A stretch of DNA of 64,000 bases from Rhabditophanes sp. KR3021 (GCA_963281155.1 CAUJLY010000002.1:4774001-4838000), one strand, 5' to 3'. Shown: positions 37,201 to 50,863, counted from the stretch's first letter. Notes: generated by a model not told the origin, from the letters alone. A program made the numbers and translations.

Positions 37201-40200
37201 GTCTCGGCAAACTAAATTAATTGTGATTAGTATTTTCTTAAAATTACGATATACACATATTTGTATTTAAATATCTACTTCCGTCTCCATTACGCCTCCG
37301 TTCTTTATAATCAGAAATAGTCAAAAGGCACAACAAAACTTTTTTGTCTTCTCCTTTTTTGTAAAGCTTACCACACAAATTAGTATTTGAATCTATATTC
37401 CACTTCAATCAAATTTTATTAACTAGGCATATGCTAAATCATACTCATACATCATCTTATTCAACTTATTCAATTGTTCTTCTCCTCATGCACTTTAAAT
37501 ATTCTTACTTATAATTTAGTAACTCATTATTCGCCACAACTTTTGTCTGCTCATATTTTTATTATTGTAAGTTTGGGGTAGGAATAAGAACTTTTTTGTG
37601 TGTTAACAAGGAACATTAGTAAGCTTTATTTAAATTCAGCAACAAAAAACTTACCCAATTCATACTACTAACCATATATCGTCCTCCCATTTGCATTCAT
37701 CTTTTTTGTTGACAAGAAAAGTCTTCAGATAAAAAAGTCTCGGAACCAATAAAAACATCCCTAAACATATCGATGAATACTGCCAAAACATTATTACTAA
37801 ATTACCTCCTACTATTTGTACCGTCACAAAAAGTCTCCGCCATCATTGTGACGTCAAGATGAGCTCCGTTCTATTAATTGGATAAAATTAATATTTCAAA
37901 GAGTGGGAAGTATTCTTGAGATTGTCAGCTATTCCTTATTTAAATATTGCCCCTACAACACAAGCTGACCAATTTGATATTGTTTGCTTATGAAGGGCAA
38001 GGGAGGAAGCTTAATCAAAAAGACCAGGATACCTCAAAAAAATTAAATTGTGAGGTCATTCTGAACTTTAAATGTAATTATTTATTAAGGAATGACTCTT
38101 CTTAATTTTGTATATTGTAGTCAGCAAATTATACCCGTTACTTTAAACATTCATTCATGTTAACTTTATCAGAAACATAAACGTTTTAAGATGCATGGTC
38201 GTGTTGTTTTTGAAAATTTGGAATATATGCAAAGTCTGACTGTTGTCTTTGAGTTATGATAAGTATATACATACCACATCGGATGATGTCAAGCTAAGTA
38301 TTGTCTTTTTTGATTGTTATGTAGTAGATATAATATTCATTTTTGGGTGGATTGTGCAAATAGAAGAAAAAGTGTCTAAACAATTATTGACGCACTTGCT
38401 TTTTATCATTCATTTTTAATATAAATATCTAAAGTTACGTGTTAATAAGGATATTTGACTGCGTCAACATCCTGTAGAAGGTATGATGTTGAGAGTTTGT
38501 ATAATACTTTATGTAAATAAGGATATTCACAGCCTAATTTATGCGTTTTTGTTCTCAAATAACTATTTATCAATTGCTTTTATAAGTTATTAATTTGTTT
38601 TGAATCGTTTCAGAATTATCATCAGCTCACAAAGCTTTTGCCAAAACTTTGTGTGAATTTAAGTTAGAAACAGTGGGGTCAACCCAAACAGACGACGAAA
38701 GAGCTATCAACAACTGCTTAAAAGATTTTGGAAGAAGAATAAAGGAAATTGAAGATCACAGGGCAAAGTTAATTGAAGACGCCGAACAAGTGTACATTGA
38801 ACCTTTGCGAAAATTTAGAGTTGAAAAGATCGGAAAGGGTATCTCGGAGGAAAAGAAGAAATGTGAGAATGTCATTTTAGTTGCTTGACAATAAACAACT
38901 AAGATTAAATTAAAACTATTTATTAAAAAATATAAGAAAGTAGTAAGGTCCAAATATTATTAACGATTAGGTTTCCCGTTCTTTTTCTTTCATTTTTCAT
39001 CACGCACAACTTTTATTTCATCATCTGTTAACATCCGAGTCTGAGTCTTGATTTTCAATAGGAAAATTAGATTTATTCTTCCTTTTTCCCCCTTTCCAAA
39101 TCCTCCTTACAGGTAGCTTCAATGATTTCTTTACATCTGCTTCTAATATTTGTTTGAGACAGTTTTTTAGTAGCACAATTATTTGAATACATATTAACGA
39201 ACCACATTTGAGCATCAGATGAGTTGGTTTTATTAATTGACAAATTTGCTTTTTATTTAAACTGAAATTAAATAATCTGAAAGTTCTTAAAATGATTTTA
39301 TTGGCACAACGTTATTTAATAACAATACATTTTCAGACGAAAAAGAATCGCAGAGATTTTATGCGAGTCTTGAAAAGTATTTACATCTGAGTACGGTTAG
39401 AAAAAATGACTTCCGCGAAGCGGACGCTCAACTGGGACTACAACAAAGAAATTTTGGAGACGCAAGTCTTCAGTACGTAGCTGAAATTCAATCAGTTCAA
39501 GAACGCATGAAATTTGAGCTCGTAGAGACTCTCGGATCATTCTTATATAGCTGGCTTGCCTTCTACCATATAGGTATTTTTAACATCATCTCTAAAACCA
39601 CAAAAAGACATTAAAAGTTAATTCAAAGAAGATAATTAACAACATAATCTGCCTTTTCACATCATTTGATACAAAATATATAGATCATTCTCGTTAAGTT
39701 TAATGATGCAACATTGAATGTATGTAAAATACATATCAAATAACATTAATATACTTGTTTTCTAGATACCTTCAGAATTACAAAAAATGACTTTACATTT
39801 TTGATATCTAAGTAATTAGGGGTAATATCAATTAAACAACTTCTACACAAAATCCAAAAAAGTCTACTAATGTGAAGACTCATTTGAGAATTGAAAAAGT
39901 TTTGCCCATAACTTATGAAGATAATTAGGGTGGGGCACTGCTAAGTTTTTTATTAGAAATCGTCATGTAATATTTAATAGGATGTTGCGCATACAAATTA
40001 AATAAAACTTATTCTCATTCCTAATATTGGTTATAATTTAGGCCACGTTATTCACGAAGACTTTAAACCTTTCCTAGACAGTGTTCAGGGCAAAGTCCAA
40101 AAAGCAAAAGACAACTTCAAACAAACTCAAGAAGAAACTGAAGAATTGAAGAAAAAAATGTTAAATTCTTTCATTCGTAACGCTGTCTTTCCTTCATCCT

Positions 40201-43200
40201 CCGCCAACAGTAGTAATTCAAATAATGGTGGATTCATTACAGAACTGGCTTTGTCAAAGCAAACAAATTCTAATATCAAGCAAGGGTATGTGTATATGCA
40301 AGAAAAAAGTAAAATTCCAAGTAAGTGTGTTTGTTATTTCCTTTAATCTATAATAAATTGTAGAAGGTATCGGACGTGACGTACTATCACGGACATGGAC
40401 CAAATATTATTGTGTCTATTCGAAGGAAACCAGAATATTTACTATGATTCCTGTTAATAGTACTGCAAAAACAGATATTAAAGTAAGTTAATTGTCCGAA
40501 GGTGTTAATTACTTAATTTATTTTTAGGGTAAGATATTTTATTTAAATAAAACGGCGTCAACGATGGGAGATTTATCAGTTTAAAACCAAAAATGAAACT
40601 AAAACTTTAAAGCAAATGATTAGGTTCACAAACAGAAAAGTGTTTTAGAATCATTTTAGCAACTTCACTGTCTTTATTAGACCTTTAATTGATGATAAAG
40701 ATAGGTTTAAAAGTTTGGCAACATTCAAATTGAAAAGTACAAAGTCTTCATGCATTGGTTTTAAACTAATGCAAATAGTTTATTCATTAATTAATATTAT
40801 ATCTGATTTCAGGAGCATTAGATCAATCTATTTCATTTAAATTAAAAACATGTACTAGAAGAGCCTCAGATTCAATTGATAAACGATTTTGTTTTGATTT
40901 GGTGGCTGAAGAAAGACCGGAGGTTATGACATTTCAAGCGCTTTCAGAGGAAGATCGGCGTCAATGGCTGGATGCCATGGATGGTAGGGAGCCTGTTTAT
41001 TCTCCGGGAACTGGACCTCATTCGGCAGGAGCTTTTGAAAGTAAGTTTTAGATTTTATAAAATTGGTCTCATCTATATTAAATATTAGTTGATCTGGTAT
41101 TTATTTCAATAAAAAATCGGACTTATCTATAATTTATCTGATCCAAAAAATGCTCCAACTTTTACGTAATTGTTAGGGTAATTTTTATTAATAAAAATTG
41201 TAGCAATATTATATGGCAATATCCATAATTAACTAGATGAAAATTCTGTGAGTGGGCTCGAGATAGTGATTAAATTTAATTACTATCCTTTACAATGATA
41301 CTTTTTAATTAGCTTGTGACGTGTTTTGTTTCCAGTTAATTTTTTAACCTCCAAATTGTACATAAGAAACGCAGTCCATTGCCTTTTTCTCAATATTAAT
41401 TACATTTTTGGACTAATTACATGCACCATCGACATCATCTCGATAACTAGACACTAGCTTTTCTATTTTTGTTTTAATTAACTTTCTCATTAAACTCTAT
41501 TTAAATCACTCCCTCCAACACAGAGACCCAGTACTTTTTAACTTAAAAGCTATTTTTTGATAACAATCAAACTACACATTCAATTAAAACTTTTTTCATG
41601 GTTCGTAACGTCCCCCGTATTTGGTGATGAGGATGTCCTTTTTGAGACATAACATCTAATCTACATAATCTACATCCTAAAAGAAATTTATTAACCAAAT
41701 AACATCATCTTCTTTTGTTAAATAGTAAATAGGAAATTAAAATTAAGGTAATATGCTTACATGTCTTTTCCAAAATAAAGTCAACCACCAAAAGATGCAA
41801 ATCTTGACGAGGACACATCTATTTTTATATGTGATAAAATATTCTTACTTTACGAACTTTGCCGTTAACATTTATTGGTTTCATCAATTCTTTTGACTAC
41901 AAAACACCCCTGTACATGGTATTTTTAGTTTATACTCAGTTATATTTATGTTATATTCATTTTTTGACTAAATATTCTCTACCCTAGACATGCCATCTTT
42001 GCCTTTTCTTAACTCTTTAAGCAAGTGTATAAATATGTACAACAAATGTTTGTATCATTTCGCTAACTTTTATTGTCTCGTGATAAAGATGATGATGGTA
42101 TGTAATCTGTTATTGTAAATTTCAAAAAATAATTATTCAACTAATATACTTCATTGGCCAAAACCACACAATTCAAATTGATCTTCCCTAGTAGCGCTCA
42201 TAATAATAATATTAAAACCTTTTTATTCAGAACTAATCACAAAATATTCATAAAATGCATTCAGGTTTCAATTAGATGTAAACACGTGAAGTCTGTCAAT
42301 ACTTAATCTTCTTCAACATCATACTTCTTTGGTATTCATAATATATAATAAGCTTTCAAATCTTTTCAACTAATTCCGCTATCTTTATTGCATCGTGATT
42401 AGGAATATTAAAAAATCTTTCGTTTGCCTGAATCTTTTTTAACATAACACATCTCTTTTATCATCATCCCATTGACAATATAAAATAGTGTATGTCTACG
42501 TGACAAACGGCGTTTCAAATTTTGGGCCAAGACAATAGATTAGCTTCAATTTAGTGTTTTACTATTTCCACTGTGTTAGTGTTAAAAGTCCAGCAGCTTT
42601 AACCACACTTATTATCATTACATAATCACCACATAATCATTGCATATCATTATTATTTATTAACGAACCAAGACAAAGATTTTCAACAGCGATTTAAAAG
42701 GACGAAATTCATTGTTTTTACAAATAAGATGGCCTAACAATCAAATTGCCTCTAAACGTATATTCTTCCTTCTTTGAAACTTTGCATTAAGTATACATCA
42801 TCATTCTTTTAAAAGTCTAATCCTATAAATAGTACTAGAATGTAATAATATGTTTATTTATATCATACTTTGACCAATTTTTCTGTTTGGTTAGGTGTAA
42901 AAAGATATGATGCCATCTATTTTTAACTTGCATTGATTCGACTTTTACACTACTACCTATTAAGTAAATAAAATGCTAGCTATGGAATCATCAACATCAT
43001 CTATCAAAAGCACAATATATCTCATATTTTTTTGGTTATTATGATAATAATAATCATTAATATGTAAACGATGGTAGTGACGCCACCGGCAATCCCATCA
43101 TATTAATATTTACCCTACTCCAAATACTAAATATACTAGTTAACCCTTTATTTTCCATATTTAGTAGGATATAAAACAAATGAAGCTTCAAAACATCCTA

Positions 43201-46200
43201 AATTACTGAGACATGATGCCATTGTTGTTTTCCGTTCAAATTGCCTATTTTGTGCCATCTTCTAAATATTGTTGTATCCTTAAAACCAGACACTTGTTTT
43301 GATTATTCTGATTATTTTGAATATTTTCCTTATTATGTATGATGTGATTGCAAAGTCAAGTATAGAGGTAGATGTTTATTTTTCGAGTCCACTTAAGCAT
43401 TCATTTAAATTAAAATTACAACTTTCTTTAATCTGCTATTTACTGTTGACTATTTCATCTACCATTTAATTTGCCAATTGAGTTGCCAATTAAGTTACAA
43501 ATTTAATGTGATCTTTTTTTAAATTGATAGGAATTACCTCCTCACTTTAATTTTTGCTTATTTTTTGAAAGTTTTTGTTATTTTGTTGTGTGCGGATAAA
43601 AATTATTTAATTTTAATGTAAGAGCTGAAGTGCATATTCGTAATTTTTATCTTTAATTAATCTTCAAGATTAATATGTTATTTACTAAAAGGACAAAATT
43701 TCTTTCTGTAGGATATTTTTAAGCTACATCGCGCCTTATCATTTGGCCAACAATTTTAATATTGTGCCTTTTGGATGTGTCTTTTGTTAAAGAGATTATC
43801 AATGAACAATTTTCTTGTCTTATCAATTCTATATTTACTTCTTTATGTTAGCTGAATCTTTGGCCACATAAATGTACTACTTAATGTACATATATATTAT
43901 ACATCCACAAGTATCTACAAAACTCAGTGACATCATGTATCCATTCTTTTAAAACCTTACATCTTTTAATATAAGTATATCATTATATCATTTACAGTAT
44001 TATTAAATTAATTGCATTTATGCACATAATTCATTATCTAAGCATTTACACCCTTTCAAACATCTCCTTAATATCCAATTAAGAAGGTGTAGTGCACTTA
44101 ATGTACAGACATTTTAATATTCCCACTTAGATTATGGTCATTGCCTTTTATTCAATTTTTGGCTTCGATTCTTTTAAAACACTTCAATGAATTTTACTTT
44201 TGAATGGTAAATAAGTGTAATAATTGTTGTAGTCATTAAAATAAATTGTAAATAAATAGTTTGTGTATGCATAAATTTGCAAAAAAGGGAAATATTAGTT
44301 GATATGCCAAAAGCTGTGTATTCTGTTATAAATTTGTTTTCCCAGAAACTCATCCTACATAGATTTAATAATTTTGAATCCCTGCTAAAGTAAGTATCTT
44401 TTTATAAGAATGGCAACACATCTTCAACGTTTATGTTTTAAGATTTAGTAATTATCTTGAGCCATCAAAAAGGAAGTAAATTGAAGAAGAAGTACTCATG
44501 CCGAGTTTTGATTTCTCATCATACAAGTCTTTCTCATTCAAAACTATTATATAAATGTCCTGTTCATATTATAGTAAGATGTGTTGTGGCAGTACACCGT
44601 TTAAAAAGCCCACCATTAATTTAGAGGCATTATTATTTATATTTGGGTGGAAAATAAGTAAATCTGAAACCCCTGAGCAATGATGTCATTTTAGGTTAGG
44701 AAAGGAAAGTGTGAATGTTGATTTGATTGCCTTCGATAACAATAACAATAAAATGCTAACTTATCATTTTTATAAATCCTTAGGCATTGTTATTTAGTGT
44801 TTGTAAAAGTGAATGTATGCATTATCTTTACTGCTAAGATGAAATGTTTTTGACTTTTCATTGTACATCTGACTTTTCATTTCTTTTTAAAACTTAATGA
44901 AGAGCGAAGATAAAATATTAATAAAAATTGATAAACTTCAAATTGCTAAAATCAGATGCAAATTAATCATTTTTCTCCCATATATTATATGTATAGTATA
45001 CAACATTCTATTAAATAATAATAGTGAGAAAGTTGCAATTTTGATGGCAGAAATGGTGCAAATTAATGGAAACCACATAAATTCTTTCATGTTCGGTAGA
45101 AGTTTTACCCTTTTCAGTATAGTTTATTTGACGGTTAATATAAGATTCTCATATATTCAGATAAATTCCTTTTAGTGCACAAAAAATAACGCTTTTAAAC
45201 CATAAACTGGCATTTGACGTTGTTTTGAATTTTACTATTTTCTCTTTAATAAATAAAGAGTATCTAAATATTCATTGTTTAAATAGAGTGACATACAACA
45301 TTAAACTCCCCATTTATTAAATTAATATAGCAAATTCAATTAATATAACTTCAATTTTTGATCTTTAGGCCAGCCTACACATTTCCGTTTTTTAAATTCT
45401 TACCATTAAGGTTTCCATTTTTAATCTTACAAATTTAAATTAGCTCATTTTGGAGGCAATAAAATTTAATGTAATGTAAACTATAATATTATCTAAATAC
45501 TTTCTAGAATACTAATTATAACCACACTAAACTTCAAAAGACGTATACATATTAAGCTTCAAAAAGCGTACATATTAAGCTTCAATAATGTAATGCTAAT
45601 ACTAAGCTACAAAAAACTTATTTATTAGGCTACAAAAAACATATGTAATACGTATGTACATTACATATTATTATTTGTAGTTGTTTAGTTTAAGGTTTGA
45701 AACTTCAAATAAAGGAACTAAATAAAACTTCATTTCTTTGGACCAACAATTTTCCGGACTTATGATAATTGTGATGCAATCACTTCATTTATACATTCTC
45801 AAACCTATTTTTAGACTAATCTTTTGACTATAAGTATATGAATTTAAGGCCATTGACGCTTCAGGCATTGCTCCTTTGCATATTTTTATGATTTCAATTA
45901 ATATATTGACGTATTAACTTGGCTTCATCAAAAAATTATACCATTTAAAATAATATATAATTTAGATTGTTTATATTTATTCTTCCACAAATGTCATCTA
46001 AAAGCTCTCTTATAAACACCCTCGCTGTTGATAAAACTGATGGATATATAGTTCATTCTTCTCAAAGAACCACTGTCATTTTCAAATCATTTTTAGATAC
46101 CAACAATACTCATCATTTCCGTCCATTGCCATGCATAATGACCACACCATGAAAAGGCCATGCTATCTATTTTTAACTTTACATTTTTTTGATAACAAAA

Positions 46201-49200
46201 CTCACTTTTTTGCCAAACCTTTCTCTACCAAATCAACAAATAAAAATACCCTAAACAAGTTTAAAGCTCCAAAATTGAGTTAACTCTAAACATATTTAAT
46301 ATATTTCCTCATTTTAATAAATTTCCTTTCATGCCCCAACCTAACATATGTATGATTATTAAATAAACATTTAAATTCACAACTTTGCTTACTTCTGAAA
46401 AACGGCTAACAAAAAATAGAAGACGAGCAAATAACATATGTATCTTTTTATTGGTGTCTTCTACTAATAGATGGTATAAAATGCCTAAATAATTTTATAT
46501 TACTGCTATTTAATGGGGTTTAGAAATAATATACTTTGATTTGATATTTATGAATCGAGATAGATGTTTTGTATATGTTTACGTATGCTATCATCATATT
46601 TTAGGATCTTTCTGTGACAAGAAAGATACTTAAAAGTGATGCTTAAGATGTGATGGCTAGAATGTTCATAAGCTATTCTTTTCTATTTTATGGTAACTTG
46701 TTCTCTCTTTAACTAAGAAAGGGGTTAATAAACTATTTTTTGGACTAATTATTATAATTTCATTTTACGAGGTGTATTTTTAATGTATGAGCACATTAAA
46801 CACCCCCAACTAATAATTAAATATCCAGACAAGTCTTGTTCATTCTTTTTTATCATATAAATAAATATGTGAAGCCATGTTAAACTTTCTTTTGATGTAT
46901 TTCTTGCATATTATTACTGATTATACGCATTATTCTGACTACACATTCTGATACTCATCCTTTTAAGTTTTCCTAATAATAAATCAACTGTTTGGTTTAT
47001 TCATAATATGCGACAGTATGAAAACGAATAATAATAATTCATCTTGTTCCTTGATTGCTATTCCTTCAACTGTTAATTACAAAGGTACCGACCAAAATAC
47101 TTCTTCCGTTGACTGTTCCCTTGCTTCGAAAAACAATTTTAACTGTGGATTGTTGCCTTCTAGACCCACGACTCCGATCATGTTGTGTACGTCGCCATAC
47201 AAGACCTCGGTATCTTCGTTTATGCCAGTCGTCTCTCCCATTGATTGTAAGGATGGGTGCAGTGAAAAGAAAAAGAGGGGATCTTTTAATATACAAGTTG
47301 GCTTAAGACAATTCTACAATGGCAGTGCATGCTTTTTGTTGATGGTCGAAGGACGTATGTTTCAACATTAAAATAATAAATAAAACAGTAACGATCATAG
47401 ATGAGACTGATAAAAAATCATGATGGAATGAGTATAAAATAATATTTACTTTAATTTCAGCAATACTCGATGAAACAGGATTTGAATTTGTGAAAGATTG
47501 CATCAGATCAATTGAAAGTCGCGGAATTTCAGAGCAAGGTTTATACAGAAATTGCGGTGTAACTTCTAAAGTGCAAAAACTGATGCAACTTGCATTAGAC
47601 AAAAAGAAATTTAATTCAAACTCATCCTCCTCCAAAGACAAACTAAACCTAATTTCTGATGACAGTGAGTGGGAAATCAAGACAATTTCATCTGCTGTCA
47701 AAACCTTCCTTCGAAATTTACCTGAGCCTTTAATGACATTTGATTTGCATGCCCATTTCATCAATGCTGGTGAGTAAACATATTTAAAATTACAAAAATG
47801 ATTTGAAATGTATTCAGCGAGTTTGCAATTTATCTTTTGATAAGTGTTAAAGATCTTTTTCATATCGTCCCTTTAAATTTATTTTTAATGTCATCCTAAT
47901 CTATTTTCTAATTGCAGCAAAAATGAATAATGCAAATCAAAGAGTTGATCACATCCATTACTTTGTGTACAAACTGCCTGAATCACATCGAAAAATGTTA
48001 CGTTTAATTATTAGTCATTTGAGAAAAGTTGCTGACAAAGCTGATGAGAATTTGATGACTGTTGGAAACTTAGGTGTTTGCTTTGGACCTACTTTGTTAA
48101 GACCTAAGGAAGAAACAATGGCTGCTATTATGGATATTAAGTTTTGCAATGTTGTAGTGGAAGTGTTAATTGGGAATTGCCATCAGATATTTGAAACACA
48201 ACCCCCCCTTTCGTTGGACTTATGTCCGCCAAAGCCTAGTCATAATATGGTTCAGATTTCGCCTCCAGCCACTACAGAGTCAAGTCAGTTGATTGGTCCC
48301 AACAATGCGAATAATACGGTGTCTAAGGGAACCATTAATAACAATAGGCTACGCCACAAACAACCTCCCCAAACTTTAACTGTTATTTATGATTCCCCTT
48401 CCGGCAAACGTTCTGAAACTCAATCAGCAGAAGATCTGTCGTCTACAACTAATTCCAAAAACAGTACAGACTCGTTGAACTCATCAGGTTCAGAAAAATC
48501 GAATGGGCTAATATCACAAAAGACCTCTCCATTAGCGTCATCTACCACCAACGGACCAAATAATCCTCTCCAACCCAAGACCAAGTCGACTGCCTCATAT
48601 GCACCTTTGTACAATCCCCAAGCCTCGGAAACGTGAGTTTATGAAAAATTAATTTAATTAAACATAATTGCCACAAAAATTTATTTTGTCGTGCATGTAG
48701 TTTCTGTTAACTATTTACCCCTTCTATCTGCGTGCTTAAAAGTTATCTATGTAGATGGTTTATTTAATCATGACACAAATTAATTTTTAAAAAGGAGCAT
48801 GATTTTTTAAATAAAAATTTACAGACTATCATATCAATTGAAAAAACGCCATTCGGGGAATTTTTCCTCATTACTGAGTTCGTAAGTTTGATGTATATAA
48901 TATTTGCAATACTTTATATTATTTATTTGTATGGTAGTCGTCGTTTTTTAATTCATTTTGTTTGCATGTTTTGCTTTTATCAACTAACATTTTGGACACA
49001 CACAATAATTAACTATGCACAACTAAAACCTCCTTAATACTATTTCTATCCATATTCAACTTTTTCAGAAGCTTTCATCATGTGACTGTCTATCCCTCTT
49101 CAAGTCTCAATCAAACCTATTACAATACCTTATCCTCCGTACCGTATACAAATCAGAATGCTCAAGGCTCTGGCCACAACCTCAACAAATGTTCAATCAT

Positions 49201-49853
49201 TTCCACTTCCACATCCATTCCAAATAACGTGGCTGCTCTAGGACACCAATCTAATCCTTTTTCAGAAAGGCAGCCTCCATATTTTGCCTCTTTAATTAAT
49301 CCTAACGCTCATATGCAAGCAAGGTGAGTATTTAGGTTTATCAAAATAATCTACAACAACAAGTTAAAAGTCAAAATTGGTATCCTCATTCTTTCTTTCA
49401 TCTTTTTCTTTTTGCAATTAACATTTTTCCAAACCTTTTCACCTACTATCATATATCGTGCTAGTGCCTTTTTTGCTGTTATTTTATTACTTGGTATTAA
49501 ATAACAAACAACACGTATTACGTATTATTATTGTTTATTTGAGTGATAAGTCAAGGAAGGTTTTTAAAATTTTAGAAAATAAAAAGCAATTAAAAATACC
49601 AAAATTAATGTAATGTGATTAATAATTGTATTTTAGTAGACGAGTTAAGACACTATACGAATGCTCTGCTGGCCATGAAACAGAATTGTCATTTGCACCA
49701 GGTCAAATAATAACTAATGGTAAGCATTCTAATTCAAAACACAACTAACTACATATTTCAGTGTATGAATCCAAGGAAGAAGGATGGCTAGTTGGTACAT
49801 TAAATGGGAAGACAGGCTTAATTCCAGCTAATTACATCGAACCTCTCCCATAG
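31238..49853 (+). CDS. Graf: Graf-family Rho GTPase-activating protein (BAR-PH-RhoGAP-SH3; ARHGAP26/10/42)
   Basis: Exons: 31238-31391, 38614-38862, 39337-39573, 40042-40320, 40364-40482, a single G at 40528, 40813-41040, 47461-47769, 47918-48632, 48825-48881, 49069-49323, 49637-49719, 49762-49853; total 2778 nt, 925 residues. BAR domain about 1-255 ([54 protein letters not shown]). PH about 293-408 ([40 protein letters not shown]). RhoGAP about 425-610 with arginine finger in GLYRNCGV, then [16 protein letters not shown] Ser/Asn/Pro-rich linker follows, and C-terminal SH3 about 870-925 ([37 protein letters not shown]). It links membrane curvature to RhoA/Cdc42 inactivation in endocytosis and adhesion. 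Introns 1 (7.2 kb) and the PH-RhoGAP intron (6.4 kb) are far larger than all others. The SH3 separates it from oligophrenin-1. Confidence 0.93.
32431..32505 (+). repeat. Degenerate tandem repeat
   Basis: Several copies of a unit built on TTATTTAGATATTGAG and the related TTATTGAG in Graf intron 1. Confidence 0.5.
37096..37175 (+). repeat. Degenerate tandem repeat
   Basis: Three to four copies of a unit like CTTACCATAAATAAATTTA in Graf intron 1. Confidence 0.5.
37849..37856. promoter_or_regulatory. Perfect CRE palindrome in Graf intron 1
   Basis: TGACGTCA, the full consensus for CREB/ATF dimers, in a locally GC-richer patch. An 8-mer occurs by chance about once per 65 kb in unbiased DNA and more rarely in AT-rich DNA, so it is suggestive only. 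Confidence 0.3.
40528..40528 (+). other. Candidate one-nucleotide exon in Graf (PH domain)
   Basis: TTTTTAG-G-GTAAGA places acceptor, one G and donor together. The upstream exon ends at phase 0 (GAT ATT AAA, 40482). The next exon (40813) must be entered with one base already used (GA GCA TTA GAT, leading to the conserved [10 protein letters not shown]). Only a 3n+1 insert works, and from this acceptor the only in-frame 3n+1 choice is the single G. Retaining the 45-nt intron (40483-40527) meets a stop at once. Total CDS length is divisible by three only with this base. Confidence 0.65.
45531..45655 (+). repeat. Degenerate tandem repeat, unit about 23 bp
   Basis: About five diverged copies of a unit like ATTAAGCTTCAAAAAGCGTA in the large Graf intron. 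Confidence 0.55.
47018..47354 (+). CDS. Graf: Alternative Graf exon: start codon for a RhoGAP-SH3 short form, or optional insert
   Basis: An ATG-started open stretch of 112 codons, rich in Ser/Asn/Pro with coding-like composition, ends at a GTATGT donor in phase 1, the phase needed by the RhoGAP exon at 47461. As a first exon it would give a protein without BAR and PH. As an internal exon its CAG acceptor (47014-47016) joins the previous exon out of frame unless one extra base is inserted; a TTAG-G-GTAATT site at 41177 could supply it. Either reading is inference; the long open frame itself is seen. Confidence 0.5.
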
Positions 49854-50863
49854 GTCCTGGAAACAACAAGCTAATGTTATCACCATACGGGTAAAATTTT
49901 AAGGTGGATGTTGGGAAGAATTAACTAAAAAGGTGTAATTATTTACATTACCAAAAAATGAACCAAAATGTCACTGATTTCACTTTTCATTCCAAATAAC
50001 ATAATTCGACAAAATCCTATAAATAAGTATACAATCTTTTCATCAAGACAACAATCACAAAAAAGTATATATATTATGATGGGCTTCATTTACTTTCCTT
50101 TAGCTTTTATTTATAAACAATGTATGGTTATTTTGCCCATCAGCAAAGTTCATCAAAAGTCTCTTTTCATTTTATTATTATTACTTTTTTATGTACCGTT
50201 TTTAATCTATTTTATTCTTATTTTGCTGCTAATAAAAGTATTTTTGAAGCAATCTTGTATAATTACAATATGATAAAGTCAACAACAATGTCTTTTATAA
50301 ATAAAATAACCACCAACAAGAATGTTTCGCATGATAATGCTTACTTCGCAAACAATAATGCTTTATATGATAATGTTTAATGCATCTATATATAAAAGGT
50401 GGAAAAAAAAACTTTGTAACACCCTTAAAAAAAGGATTTTTAAGAAATCTAAAAACGTGTATATACCTAAAAAAATGTAACTAAGCGACTGGAAACATCA
50501 AAAAGTTCAAAAAATTTATGATTTGGCCAAAAGGCCATATATTTCGGGTGGCGTTATTTCAAAGTTGGTAAAAGACTATAGAACAGTCTATAAATTATTT
50601 AAAGCCACAACAATGATCAAATGAACTTAAAAAAGGTTTTTTAATGTCATATTTGTAATAATAAATTAAAATATGTTTAAAGAAACTGTTGCAACGATAG
50701 TTGCATGCAAGCTAGTTATTAATAATTATTAATAATAATAGCTAATTAAAGAATCTGTAAATCAAAAATATATATGTAAAATCAATTTATTAGTCATCAC
50801 CAACTTTGCTTAATCATTCATTTGTGTTTATAATAAAAAAGATAGGAAAATGACGTAAAATTA
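49854..50863. other. Convergent 3' region, Graf / BAP31
   Basis: 3' UTRs of Graf (plus) and the BAP31 gene (minus). The open frames at 49968-50380 are AT-rich with poly-Phe/Ile composition and look non-coding. Confidence 0.4.

Larger units (their letters stand above)
31392..38613 (+). other. First intron of Graf (7.2 kb)
   Basis: Donor AAAAGTAAGT, acceptor CGTTTCAG. It holds short tandem repeats at about 32431-32505 and 37096-37175, a perfect TGACGTCA (CRE) palindrome at 37849-37856, and a slightly less AT-rich block at about 34990-35340. A minus-strand 88-codon frame starting with ATG lies at 35042-35308 in that block; it has no known motif. Likely regulatory; no supported gene inside. Confidence 0.6.
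41041..47460 (+). other. 6.4-kb Graf intron between PH and RhoGAP exons
   Basis: Donor GTAAGT, acceptor TTAATTTCAG; direct joining keeps the frame (Glu-Thr-Ile-Leu-Asp). It contains a degenerate repeat at about 45531-45655, a candidate alternative exon at 47018-47354, recursive-splice-like motifs near 41172-41182 and 44689-44698, and otherwise AT-rich sequence with no supported gene. Confidence 0.6.

Noticed and set aside
44897..45175. 92-codon frame in the large Graf intron
   Set aside because: No acceptor or donor that fits Graf phases, no recognisable motif, AT-driven composition.
49968..50380. Two overlapping frames of about 100 and 86 codons downstream of Graf
   Set aside because: Phe/Ile-rich runs typical of T-rich 3' UTR; overlapping in two frames with no motif.
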